Shown here one piece after another: positions 48,409-58,884 of a stretch of 64,000 nucleotides of DNA. The position numbers were made by a program, and so were the translations under genes. Position 1 is the first letter of the stretch. Every line of letters begins with the position of its first letter. The notes below the pieces were generated by a model, which saw only the letters and a list, made by a program, of their open reading frames with translations, was not told the origin of the DNA and searched no databases. The stretch covers positions 1 through 64,000 of the forward strand of contig JACCGJ010018416.1 of assembly GCA_013407085.1 (NCBI GenBank), written 5' to 3'. This DNA is from Atriophallophorus winterbourni (lineage: Eukaryota; Platyhelminthes; Trematoda; Plagiorchiida; Microphallidae).

Positions 48409-49686
48409 GTGACGCTTCTTTCAGCGGTTTCTAAAATTTTGGAACGCCTGGTGTGTGAACGACTTGTTGAACATCTCGAGAACCATCAGCTAATAACTTT
48501 CACACAACACGGATTTAGGAAAACATATTCATGCCTGTCTAACTTGCTCACGACTCTAAATGACTGGACGCAAGCACTAGACCAAGGGGGTTCCGTCCAT
48601 GCCGGTTACTTAGATATATCTAAAGCATTCGACAGAGTGAATCACTCCTTACTGCTTCAGAAGCTGCAGAATGTTGGCGTCATCGGAAACCTACTAACAT
48701 GGTTCACAAGTTACCTGTCTGGACGCAAAGTAAAAGTCAGAATAGATGGTGAAACTTCTCGAACAATTGAAGCCACGAGCGGAGTCCCTCAGGGTTCGGT
48801 TCTCGGTCCGATACTGTTTCTCATATTTATAAACGATCTACCGAACTTACTAGCATGTAAGCTTGTTTTATTCGCAGACGATGTAAAAATCTGGACGAAG
48901 GTCAACTCTATCGAGGACTGTCAAGTTCTGCAAGGAGATTTGAATAAACTGCACCAGTGGTCAATCCAAAACAAACTGCCATTTAATTTCCGCAAGTGCA
49001 AAATGTTGCAAGTCGGAAAACCCTTTCCCTTTCCCTATACACTTGGCAGCCACCCGCTTGAATGGAGTACATCACAAAAAGATCTCGGAATCTTGGTGTC
49101 TGGCACTTTGAAGAACAGCCTACAGTGCGAAGCCGTCTACAAGCGTGCGTGCAGCTTGCTAGGTTTACTGAAACGCATTTTCGGACGTTTCCCACCACAC
49201 TCACTCGCGAAATTACTAAACACTTACATACATCCTGTCGTTGACTACGCTGTACAAGCTTGGACGCCATGGATAGAAAAAAATATCTCGCTCCTCGAAC
49301 GAATTTATCACAAGGCAACCAAAATGGTTACCGGATTGAATAATTTACCCTTTGAGCAGCGACTGACCAGACTTGGATTGTGCACCCTCGAGCGCAGACG
49401 TATCCTACACGACCTCACTCTGACATATCGAATCATCTACGCGAAATCCCACCCTCTCAAACACCTCTTCAAGTTTCGTTCCGTTGTCCCCACACGCAGC
49501 CACCCTTTGACCCTTCAAATCCCACACTCACGATTGAATTGTCGTCGTCACTTCTTCGCTGTTCGTGTATGCTTCTTGTGGAATAGCTTGCTGACAGATA
49601 TTGTTACCTCATCGAACGAGCACATCTTTAAACGAAGGTTACGAAACCTTATATTGAGAACTAGTGCGTTGGCCCATACCTATTGA
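48409..49686 (+). CDS. CR1-B reverse transcriptase, long intact frame
   Basis: 425 codons from a GTG listed as start; the coding frame really begins a little upstream (SDPANYRPVTLL), after a frameshift. It has LDISKAFD (68-75), GVPQGSVLGP (125-134), catalytic FADD (155-158) and the C-terminal region to RLNCRRHFFAVR and LWNSL. All RT catalytic residues are present, which makes it the best preserved CR1 RT in the window. The upstream endonuclease is broken, so the element is not autonomous. Confidence 0.92.
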   Translation: MTLLSAVSKILERLVCERLVEHLENHQLITFTQHGFRKTYSCLSNLLTTLNDWTQALDQGGSVHAGYLDISKAFDRVNHSLLLQKLQNVGVIGNLLTWFTSYLSGRKVKVRIDGETSRTIEATSGVPQGSVLGPILFLIFINDLPNLLACKLVLFADDVKIWTKVNSIEDCQVLQGDLNKLHQWSIQNKLPFNFRKCKMLQVGKPFPFPYTLGSHPLEWSTSQKDLGILVSGTLKNSLQCEAVYKRACSLLGLLKRIFGRFPPHSLAKLLNTYIHPVVDYAVQAWTPWIEKNISLLERIYHKATKMVTGLNNLPFEQRLTRLGLCTLERRRILHDLTLTYRIIYAKSHPLKHLFKFRSVVPTRSHPLTLQIPHSRLNCRRHFFAVRVCFLWNSLLTDIVTSSNEHIFKRRLRNLILRTSALAHTY

Positions 49687-49897
49687 TGTCCATATTATTT
49701 TAACGCACGGAACTATCGTCCATCCAAAGATTCTTTTCCCTCAGTCTGTGTTGCCATTGAGGATTTTTTTGCTCCACCTATGAAGAACATGGATATGATC
49801 ATACAAGTAACGATTTTTTTTAATAATTTTTATACGTATATCCTATGGTATTGTACAGCAATTTGCTTTTTTAAGCATAAATCTTGAATCTTGAATC

Positions 49898-50463
49898 TAC
49901 TTGGACATATCAAAGGCGTTTGATCGCGTGGACCATTCTATACTGCTGCGCAAGTTGCACGATGTTGGTATTAATGGGCGCCTTCTTGTCTGGCTGAGAA
50001 GTTACCTCTTTGATCGCAAAAAAAACTGTACGTATCGATGGTGTGATGTCCGGGGAAATCGAGGCCACTAGCGGTGTCCCACAAGGTTCGGTACTTGGTC
50101 CGGTTCTCTTTTTGGTCTACATCAACGACCTTCTGAAACTTGTCACAGCCAAAATGGTTCTCTTTGCGGATGATGTTAAAATTTGGATGCGAATCAAGTC
50201 AAGCGTGGACTGTTTGCGCTTACAAAGCGATTTGGATTTATTGAACAGCTGGTCGGAGAGAAATTAACTTCCATTCAACTTCCGAAAGTGTAAAATGTTG
50301 CAAATAGGCAGAGATTTTCCATTCTCATACAACCTGGGACCAAATCAACTGGAATGGACAACCAAAGAAAAAGACCTCGGCATATGGATTAGTGGAAGTC
50401 TGAAGTTTAGCATGCAATGCGAAGCAGTGTACAACCGAGCTAGCCGCATTCTAGGTATGCTTA
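49898..50463 (+). mobile_element. CR1-A, right part
   Basis: It resumes with YLDISKAFDRVDHSILLRKL, is frameshifted at a poly-A (about 50,027), then reads TSGVPQGSVLGPVLFLVYIN, FADDVKIW and EKDLGIWISGSLKFSMQCEA. It breaks off at RASRILGMLK in an AAG repeat. Confidence 0.88.
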
Positions 50464-50482
50464 AGAAGAAGAAGAAGAAGAA
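50464..50482. repeat. (AAG)n microsatellite
   Basis: Six AAG units at the broken end of CR1-A. Confidence 0.85.
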
Positions 50483-51494
50483 AAATGGCTTCGGCGTATT
50501 TTCGGACATTTTTTCCGGGAATCATTCTCCATGTTTGAAATGAGGGCACAATTGTTCAATTTATATTGTACGCAAACATGTCTCACATCAACCAGAACAT
50601 GAGAATACTAATTTTCACGAACAAGTCCGAGGGATGTAAACAGCACGACTCATTTTACAATCATGGTCAATACCACTTAAAAACGATTGAACATAGATCT
50701 GGTCTTACCGGTTCTCTTGTTCATAATTTTTCAAATTTATTCATTACATGATGTTTTAAACTTTACATTTGAAGATTTACCTGTGGTTTCTGGGAGATTT
50801 TGTGAGTTCTTTTTGCTTTCATTGCCGATTGAAATTTATTGCAATTCAGTTTCATGTAGATTTCACACCATGCAATTAGTGAAGCATTCTCTACAAATGG
50901 ATATTCTATCGCAAGCATAGCGCTTCATAATTTCTTCCAGCACACGCAAACATGAAAGAAACCTTTTTCTGATTAAATCCTTCGATTAAAATAACGTGGA
51001 TTTCTTCATCATAGTATTGTAGTATAAATAGAATTTCACGTAATTTTGACAATTTTCAAGCCCCTGTTGAATGATTTCATTGAGAGGTTTTATCAAATTG
51101 TAGCACGTGTTTGGATAAGATATATGAATTCTAACAAAATAACGTATTTGGATATATTTATAGTTTTTGATGAAATGGAATATAAAAACTTGTCCAAATA
51201 AATGGACAAAACGCGGCACTTATCAGGTTGAAGAAACAATATTGAGGAAAACAGCAATGTTACTTAGTTTTTTACAACATGGATCGAACATTCTTATAAA
51301 TCTTGTCTGAACTTGTTTGATCACAACTTGCACAAAACGTAAGTGTGATTAACAATGAGCGCTTGTATGCCACTGTAGGATAAGAGTGGTACGACCAACC
51401 TGTTTAAAGCATGTGTCCAAACACATGGTAAATGGGGTTAAACCCATAACCATGAAACAAAATATTCATTTGCATGCTTTTCCATCATTCACAC

Positions 51495-51534
51495 ACCAAG
51501 ACGATTTCGTGCAGTTTGCACTCATCAGGTAGGG
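51495..51534 (-). ncRNA. Hammerhead motif, array monomer 1, degenerate
   Basis: CTGATGA (51522-51528 complement), stem II GTGC-AAACT-GCAC perfect, GAAA present. But CCGG reads TCG and stem I no longer pairs (CCCTAC against TTGGTG), so cleavage is unlikely. Confidence 0.65.
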
Positions 51535-51718
51535 ACAGTAAGATCAGGATCCGCATGCGTTTGAAACAGTGTAAGAATGGTAAACAAGGAGGGCTTGTAT
51601 GCCACTGTTAGATAAGGCTGGTACGACCAACATGTTCAAAGCATGTGTCCAAACACATGGTAAATGGGGTTAAACCCATAACCACGAAACAAAATATTCA
51701 TTTGCATGCTTTTCTGTC

Positions 51719-51806
51719 ATTCACACCCCACGACCGGTTTCGTGCCGTCTTACTGTCTCTACCGGTTGAGTGCAAACAGCACGAAACCGGTCGTGGGGTG
51801 TGAATG
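51719..51806. repeat. Palindromic centre of the hammerhead array
   Basis: CATTCACACCCCACGACCGG and the rest of a 28-bp arm at 51,719-51,746 are repeated as the reverse complement at 51,778-51,806. With weaker matching the symmetry extends some 100 bp further on both sides. Confidence 0.85.
51757..51800 (+). ncRNA. Hammerhead motif, array monomer at the centre, core mutated
   Basis: Stem II GTGC-AAACA-GCAC, GAAA, CCGG and TC/GTGGGG are intact, but the core reads CGGTTGA instead of CTGATGA. Predicted inactive. Confidence 0.65.
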
Positions 51807-51989
51807 ACGGAAAAGCATGCAAATGAATATTTTGTTTCACTGTTATGGGTTTAACCCAATTTAACATGTGTTTGGACACATGCTTTGAACGGATTGCTCG
51901 TACCAGCCTCATCCAACAGTGGCATACAAGCGCTCCTCGTTTACGATTCTTCCACTGTTTCAAGCGCATGGGGATCGTGATCTTAATGT

Positions 51990-52031
51990 CCCTACCTGAT
52001 GTGTGCAAACAGCACGAAACCGGTCGTGGTG
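51990..52031 (+). ncRNA. Hammerhead motif, array monomer 3, one core change
   Basis: Core CTGATGT (the invariant last A is T), stem II GTGC-AAACA-GCAC perfect, GAAA, CCGG, cleavage triplet GTC, stem I partly mismatched (GTGGTG). The core change should abolish or strongly reduce cleavage. Confidence 0.7.
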
Positions 52032-52222
52032 TGTGAATGACGGAAAAGCATGCAAATGAATATTTTGTTTCATGGTTATGGGTTTAACCTCATTCAACAT
52101 GTGTTTGGACACATGTTTCGAACAGGTTCGTCGTACCAGCCTTATCCAACAGTGGCACACAAGCGCTCCTTGTTTACCATTCTCCCACTGTTTTAAGCGC
52201 ATGCGGATCCAGATCATACTGT

Positions 52223-52264
52223 CCCTACCTGATGAGTGCAAACAGCATGAAACCGGTCGTGGGG
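52223..52264 (+). ncRNA. Hammerhead ribozyme, complete core (array monomer 4)
   Basis: Stem I CCCTAC (52223-52228) pairs with GTGGGG (52259-52264) over six pairs, one of them G-U. Core CTGATGA is at 52229-52235; stem II GTGC-AAACA-GCAT has a closing G-U pair; GAAA is at 52249-52252; then CCGG and TC with predicted cleavage after 52258 (triplet GTC). Stem III is only self-complementary CCGG with no loop, so a monomer cannot close it. By analogy with other minimal-stem-III hammerheads it should act as a dimer, which a tandem transcript provides. Confidence 0.82.
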
Positions 52265-52779
52265 TGTGAATGAAGGGAAAGCATGCAAATGTATATTTTG
52301 TAAGTGTGATGTCTTTTGTAAAAGCGAAATAAATTAGTAAGATTTTGATCAGACTCATGCCACTTACAAAATTCTCACGTGCTTTGTTATCATACGGCTA
52401 GAAATAATGTTGTTGAAAATAATTTTCAAAGTTTTATTCAAATTCTTAGAGAACCAGGGTACACTCAACTGAATATCAGCTTACGTTCTGTTTGAATGGT
52501 TTGTCAATATAGTGCTGCAATATAATCCGTTACAGGCATTGTCCATTTTATGCGAACCACGAAGCTTACTGTGCTCGGGCAAACAAAAAAAACCATATGC
52601 CATTGGGTAAGTAACAATAATGAAAATGTCAATAATGTTTGTGCTCACGTTTTATTTTTAATTTCCTAATAAGTTTCTCTAGATGAATGTGAGAAAAGAC
52701 GAGTAATACCTCTGAAGTAAATTATTCGAAATATTGAAACGCGAAACTATTTTTAATCTAGAAACAACATTAACATACT

Positions 52780-53219
52780 AATAAAATATGGTTTCGGTAT
52801 AACATGGATTTACATAGATTCAAGTGATATCGCAATCGCGTCTAATTTTATCATGAATCTGTCATTTCATACTCTACGTTCAAACCCAAGTGATTATCAA
52901 TTTTCTTTTTGAGATCTCGGGGAAATTTGTGAATCAGAACATTGTGTGCCGGCTGTCCGATGTCGAACACCAACATCAAGAACTGATCAAGATTTTCCTA
53001 TACATTGATACGAATTCATCAACAATAACACCGCGTGGACCACATTACAGTCAATCATTTTTACTTGAAGTTACAAAGATTTTGCACGCTGGTCGCAATG
53101 GATGTATCTTTTCAATTCGTTACCCCTTGGTCAATCGTTCTAATAGTAAGATGTGTTACAGGTTTACGCAATCTCTTCATTGTTTTAAAACAAATTCGCC
53201 TAATCGCTATTTTACTTAA
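52780..53219 (+). pseudogene. Segment gamma (U4)
   Basis: The clearest copy: YGFGITWIYIDSSDIAIAS from 52,787, then after a one-base shift EISGKFVNQNIVCRLSDVEH and VTKILHAGRNGCIFSIRYP. See the U1 entry. Confidence 0.28.
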
Positions 53220-55042
53220 ATTTAGTGAACGACATATTATGAGTTAAATTTTGATAATCCCCGTTCAAACTATAAAAGCATTTTGGGGATAATTATGATT
53301 GACTATGCTCTCGGTGGATCTAGATGTAGGAGGGCTGTAATACGTTGCGTTTATAATTGAAGGGAATTTTGTGCAATGAGTTAAAGCTGTTGTCGGCAAG
53401 TTAAAAACAGATGTGGTGGGATAAATGTTTGTAAGTCGTGCCTCGTGTGCTGTGTATCACAACTGTATGACGAAGATTCTGTTTCGAAATCCACCCCACA
53501 TTTGATGGTTTACATTCCGGTCAGTTGGAAGGCTTCCTTATTTATATAATGCTGATGACATGGATCTGCATTTTGAGTCACAGTCCGACTTACAACAATG
53601 TATCAACCATAACGGCAACATTCGAAATTCATCTCACAATACCTAATTGCAAATTTGTGCTATACATTGACGATTTGTTAAAAAGCACATTTTACTGGAT
53701 AACCATGATCTTGAAATTACATATGATTATACATACATATAAGCAGAAGGATCAATGAATATTCCTAGCTAATTAATGAATATTCGACCTCATTTCTAAT
53801 GTGATTTCATTTCGCTAGCGAGATACATTCTGGCATTAGAAAAGAATTAACAAGTATACCGATGGAAAGATGCTACAAGTCAAATGGCGAGGTTGTGTTG
53901 ATTTTTGAGAGCGAAAATTAACCATAGATAAGGAGAAAACCACACATCATCCTGTATTGAAAAAAACGATGTCTGTGTAAGAAATTGAAAGTAAGTAAAC
54001 GACCTACAATACCTCAGACGAAAAAGATAATATGGCCTGAAAACTTGTTTCATTGGAGATTTTGTTAGCAGATTTTGAGGTGGTAACTTGAGTCTGTCCT
54101 TATAAAAATGACGTTATGACTATCTATGATACATTGCGGAGGATGTCACAAGAATTTTTTCTTGATGATATTAATTGTGAACACCAGAAAGAGTTTTCAT
54201 TGGCGGTATCATTTGACACCCTTCAAGAGATTTTGTAGCCCAAATTTTTCAACCTGTTCAGCCTTATTTGTTTTCGTGTTTTTATCGCATTCACGCATTC
54301 GATACTTTCAACTGATGTAATTGTGACTTTGATTGAGATGAAGATTTTTATGAAAGTGTAGCATTCCGGGTAACATGTTGTCAATCGAAAATGCGTTCAT
54401 TTGTGCTCGCAAACATTTCGTGCAACGTAATCTTATTGTTGTCCGTCAGTATAAAACACTTGGCTAACTATTATCATGCATTCTGCAGCGAAACCACTAT
54501 TTTAAATCTTGAAGATTTATACGTAACAACGTGAATGAATCCTTACTGTTTTTCCTTGTAGTGACAGCGTACGACGCCATCCCGAGAATTTGATGTTTCT
54601 ACCCCCTGCTATTTATCCAACATAAACAACATCATTTGCTTTAGGAAACAACACTTTTCGCACTTTGTGGTGGTTCAAAAAACATAATTTAGGAAAACTT
54701 TCCATTAAGTTTACACTTAAGTATTGTGTTGCTCACAAGTATAACTAAGTTTACACTGTTTTTTAAATGTGAAATAAATTACTTTTTACGCAATGCTCGT
54801 ATTTTGAAAAATTCTTGGTAGCATATTTACAATGGACACTCGAAATAGATGAGGTAAAAGAACGACAACATTTCTTAAATTTATTTTCTCATTGTATAAT
54901 CAAAACAGACATTGGAAACATTTTTGTATTGATTCGATAATTTGAGCAATTATCTACCAATCTAACGTAGAGCATCCTCAAACATTGATCAGGAGGTTAT
55001 CATTCGTGTAGGCTGGCGAAGAGTTCGCTAAATAAATTGCAC
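53220..55042. other. U4 body, unassigned
   Basis: Inverted counterpart of 25,200-26,930. At 53,540-53,760 the plus strand carries the weak ADD-box frame described for U1 (here NADDMDLHFESQSDLQQC, ended by a stop). No gene is called. Confidence 0.35.
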
Positions 55043-55050
55043 TCAAACCG

Positions 55051-55693
55051 TCTACAGGGGAAAGACGTGGTGGAGACTGACCGCTTTGTTTACCTTGGAA
55101 GCGTGGTCAACATTGATGGTGGCACAGAAGACGACGTCAAGAGCCGAATCAGCAAATCAAGGGTAGCGTTCAACACCCTGCGCCCCATCTGATAATCTAA
55201 GGCCTTGTCCCAGCGCAGCAAAGTCCGCATCTTTAACACCAACGTAAAAGCAGTCCTCCTCTACGGGTCCGAAACATGGCGGGTTACCCACAACATCACC
55301 AACAAGATACAAACATTTGTCAACAAGTGCTTGCGCCACATTCTTAACATCAGGTGGCCTGAGAAGATTTCAAACACAGACCTATGGCGTAGAACCAACC
55401 AGAACCCCGTTGATCAGGACATCAAGAAAAGAAAATGGGGGTGGATAGGTCACACACTCCGCAAACCAGCTGATAACGTCACTAGGCAAGCACTAGACTG
55501 GAATCCACAAGGTAAAAGGAAAGTGGGACGACCCAAGCAGTCGTGGAGAAGATCAGTCGTGAGTGAAGCGAAGGATGCCGGAATGACATGGACTCAGCTA
55601 AAGATAGCAGCCCAGGACAGAGTTCGCTGGCGTGGCGTTGTTGCAGCCATATGCTCCAACAGGAGTTCACAGGAATAAGTCAAGTAAATCAAG
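55051..55693 (+). mobile_element. RTE-type LINE 3' fragment, second subfamily
   Basis: A 643-bp insertion ending in the short repeats AAGTCAAGTAAATCAAG. It is clearly different from the other RTE copies in sequence but has the same layout and the same 8-bp duplication. It begins after the RT active site (TDRFVYLGSVVNIDGGTEDD). Confidence 0.9.
55205..55678 (+). CDS. RTE C-terminal region, second subfamily
   Basis: 157 codons: LLYGSETWRVTHNITNKIQ, RHILNIRWPEKISNTDLWRR, WGWIGHTLRKPADNVTRQAL, GRPKQSWRRSVVSEAKDAGM, ending ICSNRSSQE. This is the thumb/connection region of RTE proteins, without catalytic residues. A stop just upstream (at 55,190) separates it from the earlier part of the same fragment. 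It is non-functional by itself. Confidence 0.85.
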   Translation: MSQRSKVRIFNTNVKAVLLYGSETWRVTHNITNKIQTFVNKCLRHILNIRWPEKISNTDLWRRTNQNPVDQDIKKRKWGWIGHTLRKPADNVTRQALDWNPQGKRKVGRPKQSWRRSVVSEAKDAGMTWTQLKIAAQDRVRWRGVVAAICSNRSSQE

Positions 55694-56426
55694 TCAAACC
55701 GCGCTACCTGTTCTAATGTAGATTACGTTGATCACAAATGATTCTGACAATCCCAGTTCAATGTGATCCACCCAGCTTCGTTTATCAGTTCCATCGTGTT
55801 AACGTTTAGTGCGCTTACTCACGAATCTCGCCACACAATATAATGCAAATGGATTAACGCTTTCATTACGCAAATGTTGATGAACGTGCTTATCACGACT
55901 CTGCCATCGACACATCTGTGCCGGCTGTCACTTTCATTAGATTTGACAATCGATTTCGTGCTCACTGGTTCCAACACAGCCACACACGACTTTAGGCTCG
56001 TTTGACGCACTTTGACGAGTTGTATGTCATTCAATAGCGACTAACATTTTCTATCTGATCTTGGTTTCAACCAATTTTTGGCAGGCATGCAATTGTTGCC
56101 GTCGGTCCTATTGGTGCTAACTGCCCTTAAGTGCTATGCATATCAATGTGAAACTGCTTAGCCTACTCACTTCTCACTTGCGCAATATGAGTGAGCAGCT
56201 AACAAAGATAGAAATCCATCTGAACGAAACAGCATTTTCAAACTTCAATCATCAAAATGTGAATGAGAATTTGAGAATATGAAAATGAAATCCAATAATA
56301 TCGAACTTAACTCTTTTACAATTAATGTGTTGCTCACACACCCCTCATTTACACAGTGCAACCGGTTCGGACTGTTATTCATCGCCAATTGGAGACAGAT
56401 TAGTTTCACTCAGGAATGTAACATTA

Positions 56427-56922
56427 CAACAAACTTAGACATTCAAACTATTGTTTAATAGGGTTCTTACAACGACTTACCAAAACTTGTTCGCTGCAAA
56501 ATATTGTTTTCTGCGAATGACATCAAGCTGTGGACACAAGTACGCACAACTGAGGATTGCAGACAGCATCAGCTGGAACTCGATGCCTTACAAGACTTTT
56601 CAGTTAGAAATGAACTACCTTTCAATGTCAGAAAATGCAAGATATTAACTGTTGGAAGACATTTCGAGTTCTCTTACACCCTTGGTTCCCATATTCTTGA
56701 ATGCACTGACAAGGAGGAGGACTTGGGTGTGTGGGTGAGCAGCACTTTGAAACCGTCACATAACGCCACAGCTGTCTATGAAAAGACGTCACAATTACTG
56801 CTTCTGCTGAAACGCGTGTTCGGGAGTTTCACGAAGCAAACAGTTCATCGAATAATAAATACGTACTTGAGGCCGAACATAGAGTATGCTGCTCAGGCTT
56901 GGTCACCCTGGCTACAAAGTAC
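56427..56922 (+). mobile_element. CR1 fragment, inverted copy of CR1-5 (U4)
   Basis: Identical in protein to 23,980-24,402 (140 residues), coordinate sum 80,906. The frame runs from ANDIKLWTQVRTTEDCRQH to AAQAWSPWLQ. Confidence 0.85.
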
Positions 56923-56939
56923 ATGAGAATATGAAAATC

Positions 56940-57506
56940 GTGTATATTGCCTTCGTTTCTCTAAACAGTTCGATATTTGTTGGCATAAATTATTTGTACA
57001 TTTGCTACGAAAAGCTAGTCAGTGGTAATACGAATGGTTCTGCCAGTACCGACCAAGAACAAAATATATTGCCTTGACTTTAATTGCCCGTTCTCCAAGG
57101 TTGAATCAAAACAGGGAAACGCGTATTCAACATTGGACTGCTAATCTTTCGTAGACGTTCGACCAAAAGTTCAAAATTTGAACCGGAAACGAGTTTTGAC
57201 TAAGATCTACCATGCTTTTCATACAAAAGCCGTTACGTTTTTAATAACGCTTCAGCTTTTATCATCGACCATTCTTTGGGTAAAATAACCCATGTTATTT
57301 ACCAATGATTGAGAGGATTTCTCATATATACGTTGATCCTTTTGCCCAGCAGAAATCCAAACAAAATCTCCGATTCAGCGTTGGTTTATGCGTGCGACAT
57401 TTGGTAGAATTCGTATATTAATGTAGTAAGGTTTCAAGCAGATGTATTCGCGCATACCGAAGGACACGTCTTATCTGAGGATATAAAATTACATCACGTT
57501 TGAGCG
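56940..57506. repeat. Unassigned repeat B, inverted copy
   Basis: Reverse complement of 23,401-23,970, nearly identical. Confidence 0.7.
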
Positions 57507-58426
57507 TATCACGAAATATCAGCATGTATGCGACATTTAGTCTGTGAACAGGTGCGGAGCAAGTAATAGTTTAGAAGAACGTCTTACATCTCATTTTGAC
57601 TTTCAAGAGTTATTCTCAATAAACGCGGTTCGTCGCGATGAGAACAATTGGGGTGCCGTCTTAGGCGGGCTATTTAATGAGGCAGTATCGAGCTGATAAT
57701 CATCATTGAAGTTACCTGGTACAATTGTTCAATATGGTGTGTTCTTCTATTTGAGAACAGTATCCCAGATGTATCCGGCACATTGGTGCAGATTACACTG
57801 AAATTTATTAAATTTGTTCTTATTTCAGTATTAGTTTTGGAGATAGAGGAATTCTGCTGATGGACAGTCAGTAGACGCCCCTTCGGCTTTTTAATCCGGA
57901 TAACATCTGAGTCACTGCTAGCGTTTGCATCACTGATCTGTTCAGCCTCCTGCAAATTCTCTTTAAGTAACGGAGCATCTTGTGGAGGTACGGGATGTAG
58001 CGTACGGTTTATGTTGGTTTCATTTTTAGTGATTTGTTGTGAGCATTTATTATCGACTTCAATGTTTCCTCGAATTTTTTAGAAAAGTTTTTTAAGTATT
58101 TGATTCGATCTTCTAGGTTTCCTGATTGTGATAGATTGGTCTCGACGCCCTTTTGACGGCTTTGTTCTACAGACGCTGTCCACATAACAGACCCCTGGAT
58201 ATTCAACATTATTGATAAAGACAAATGCCTCTTTGGCCAAAACGTTGTCGCAATTAGTGTGTATCATATTAGAGCACATATAACCCATGACTACTTTCGA
58301 TTGCACACTTAACCCCTTTTTACAATTTGTAAACAAATCATGCGTACATTTCTTGGGTCCTGACATCCGACAGCAGTTCAGGTCATGGTCGTCTGATCGT
58401 TGAATGTGGGTTTTGATAGCATGCAC
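57507..58426 (-). pseudogene. CR1 ORF1 relic, inverted copy
   Basis: Reverse complement of 22,481-23,400. The PHD-like finger again lacks some Cys (ICKKGLSVQSK reads NCKKGLSVQSK here, and VYSVC reads VDSVC). The coiled coil frame is kept. Confidence 0.55.
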
Positions 58427-58884
58427 GGAAACACCTAGGCGCGTATCGATCGATTAACGGTTGAGCGATGAAATTTGTGAGGTTCGCGTGGGAATGTATC
58501 GCAATTTATTGGATGCAAATTACCCAGTAAAACAGTTGTGGTGACCGTAGATTAGCTCTCGCGCAAAGGAACCACGGGTAGGTGAATTCAGCAAAAGATC
58601 TTCCGAATGATAGCGTTACAAAGCAAGTCCTAACAGCAACATCAAAATTTTGCGTGACTCAAATATTTTCTACGGTGATTTGGAAAATAGGAACTTCTGA
58701 AATATTGACTAGAGGACACTAAACATGATTGAGTCAAATTGATCTCCTCAATCGAAATCGAATGGTGTTAGAATAATCCAGATAGAATCAGCGAGTGACG
58801 AGTGATATTCAAAAGTATCAGAGCGCAAACTTATGCGTCCACCAGGTGACTCAGATCAAAGTGTATTGAACAGCATGCTCGTAC

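Larger units (their letters stand above)
45476..49897 (+). mobile_element. CR1-B, nested in CR1-A, carrying an RTE
   Basis: Order: ORF1 C-terminal part (to 45,777), endonuclease (45,780-46,300 and 47,400-47,620: YTNAQCLRNKIAELS, GGGVALYYNERL, MGDFNLP, LDLVLTSEATAVES, LSDHLVLSFEF), linker, RT and C-terminal region (to 49,686), and 3' repeats of ATCTTGA at 49,880-49,897. An RTE sits in the endonuclease. The endonuclease has stops at about 45,907 and 46,206, and frameshifts lie at about 47,800 and 48,370, so ORF2 as a whole is dead. Confidence 0.88.
51350..52299. mobile_element. Array of 233-bp hammerhead-ribozyme repeats, head-to-head
   Basis: About four monomers with a 232-233-bp period. The first two are in minus orientation and the rest in plus orientation, meeting in a long palindrome at about 51,760. 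Landmarks of each monomer are a hammerhead region, GGATCCGCATGCG or a variant, TTGTATGCCACTG, a CATGTGTCCAAACACATG hairpin, GGGTTAAACCC and TTTGCATGC. It codes for nothing. As a unit it has a target-site duplication of a length like that of the PLE, so it resembles a non-autonomous retrozyme-type element moved by PLE enzymes. The mobilising enzyme is inference. Confidence 0.8.
51339..52310. repeat. 11-bp target-site duplication of the hammerhead array
   Basis: GTAAGTGTGAT at 51339-51349 and 52300-52310. The array between them is absent from the U1 and U2 copies of this place. Confidence 0.8.
55043..55701. repeat. 8-bp target-site duplication of the second RTE subfamily
   Basis: TCAAACCG at 55043-55050 and 55694-55701. 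The empty site is present in U1 at about 9,505. Confidence 0.88.

Noticed and set aside
51721..52358. Several open frames in the hammerhead array, repeated in similar form
   Set aside because: They recur because the monomers recur and switch frame and strand; no protein features. The RNA motif explains the conservation.
53525..53758. YIDDLL in a plus-strand frame, like an LTR-retrotransposon catalytic box
   Set aside because: No surrounding reverse transcriptase motifs, and the other blocks do not keep the Asp residues.
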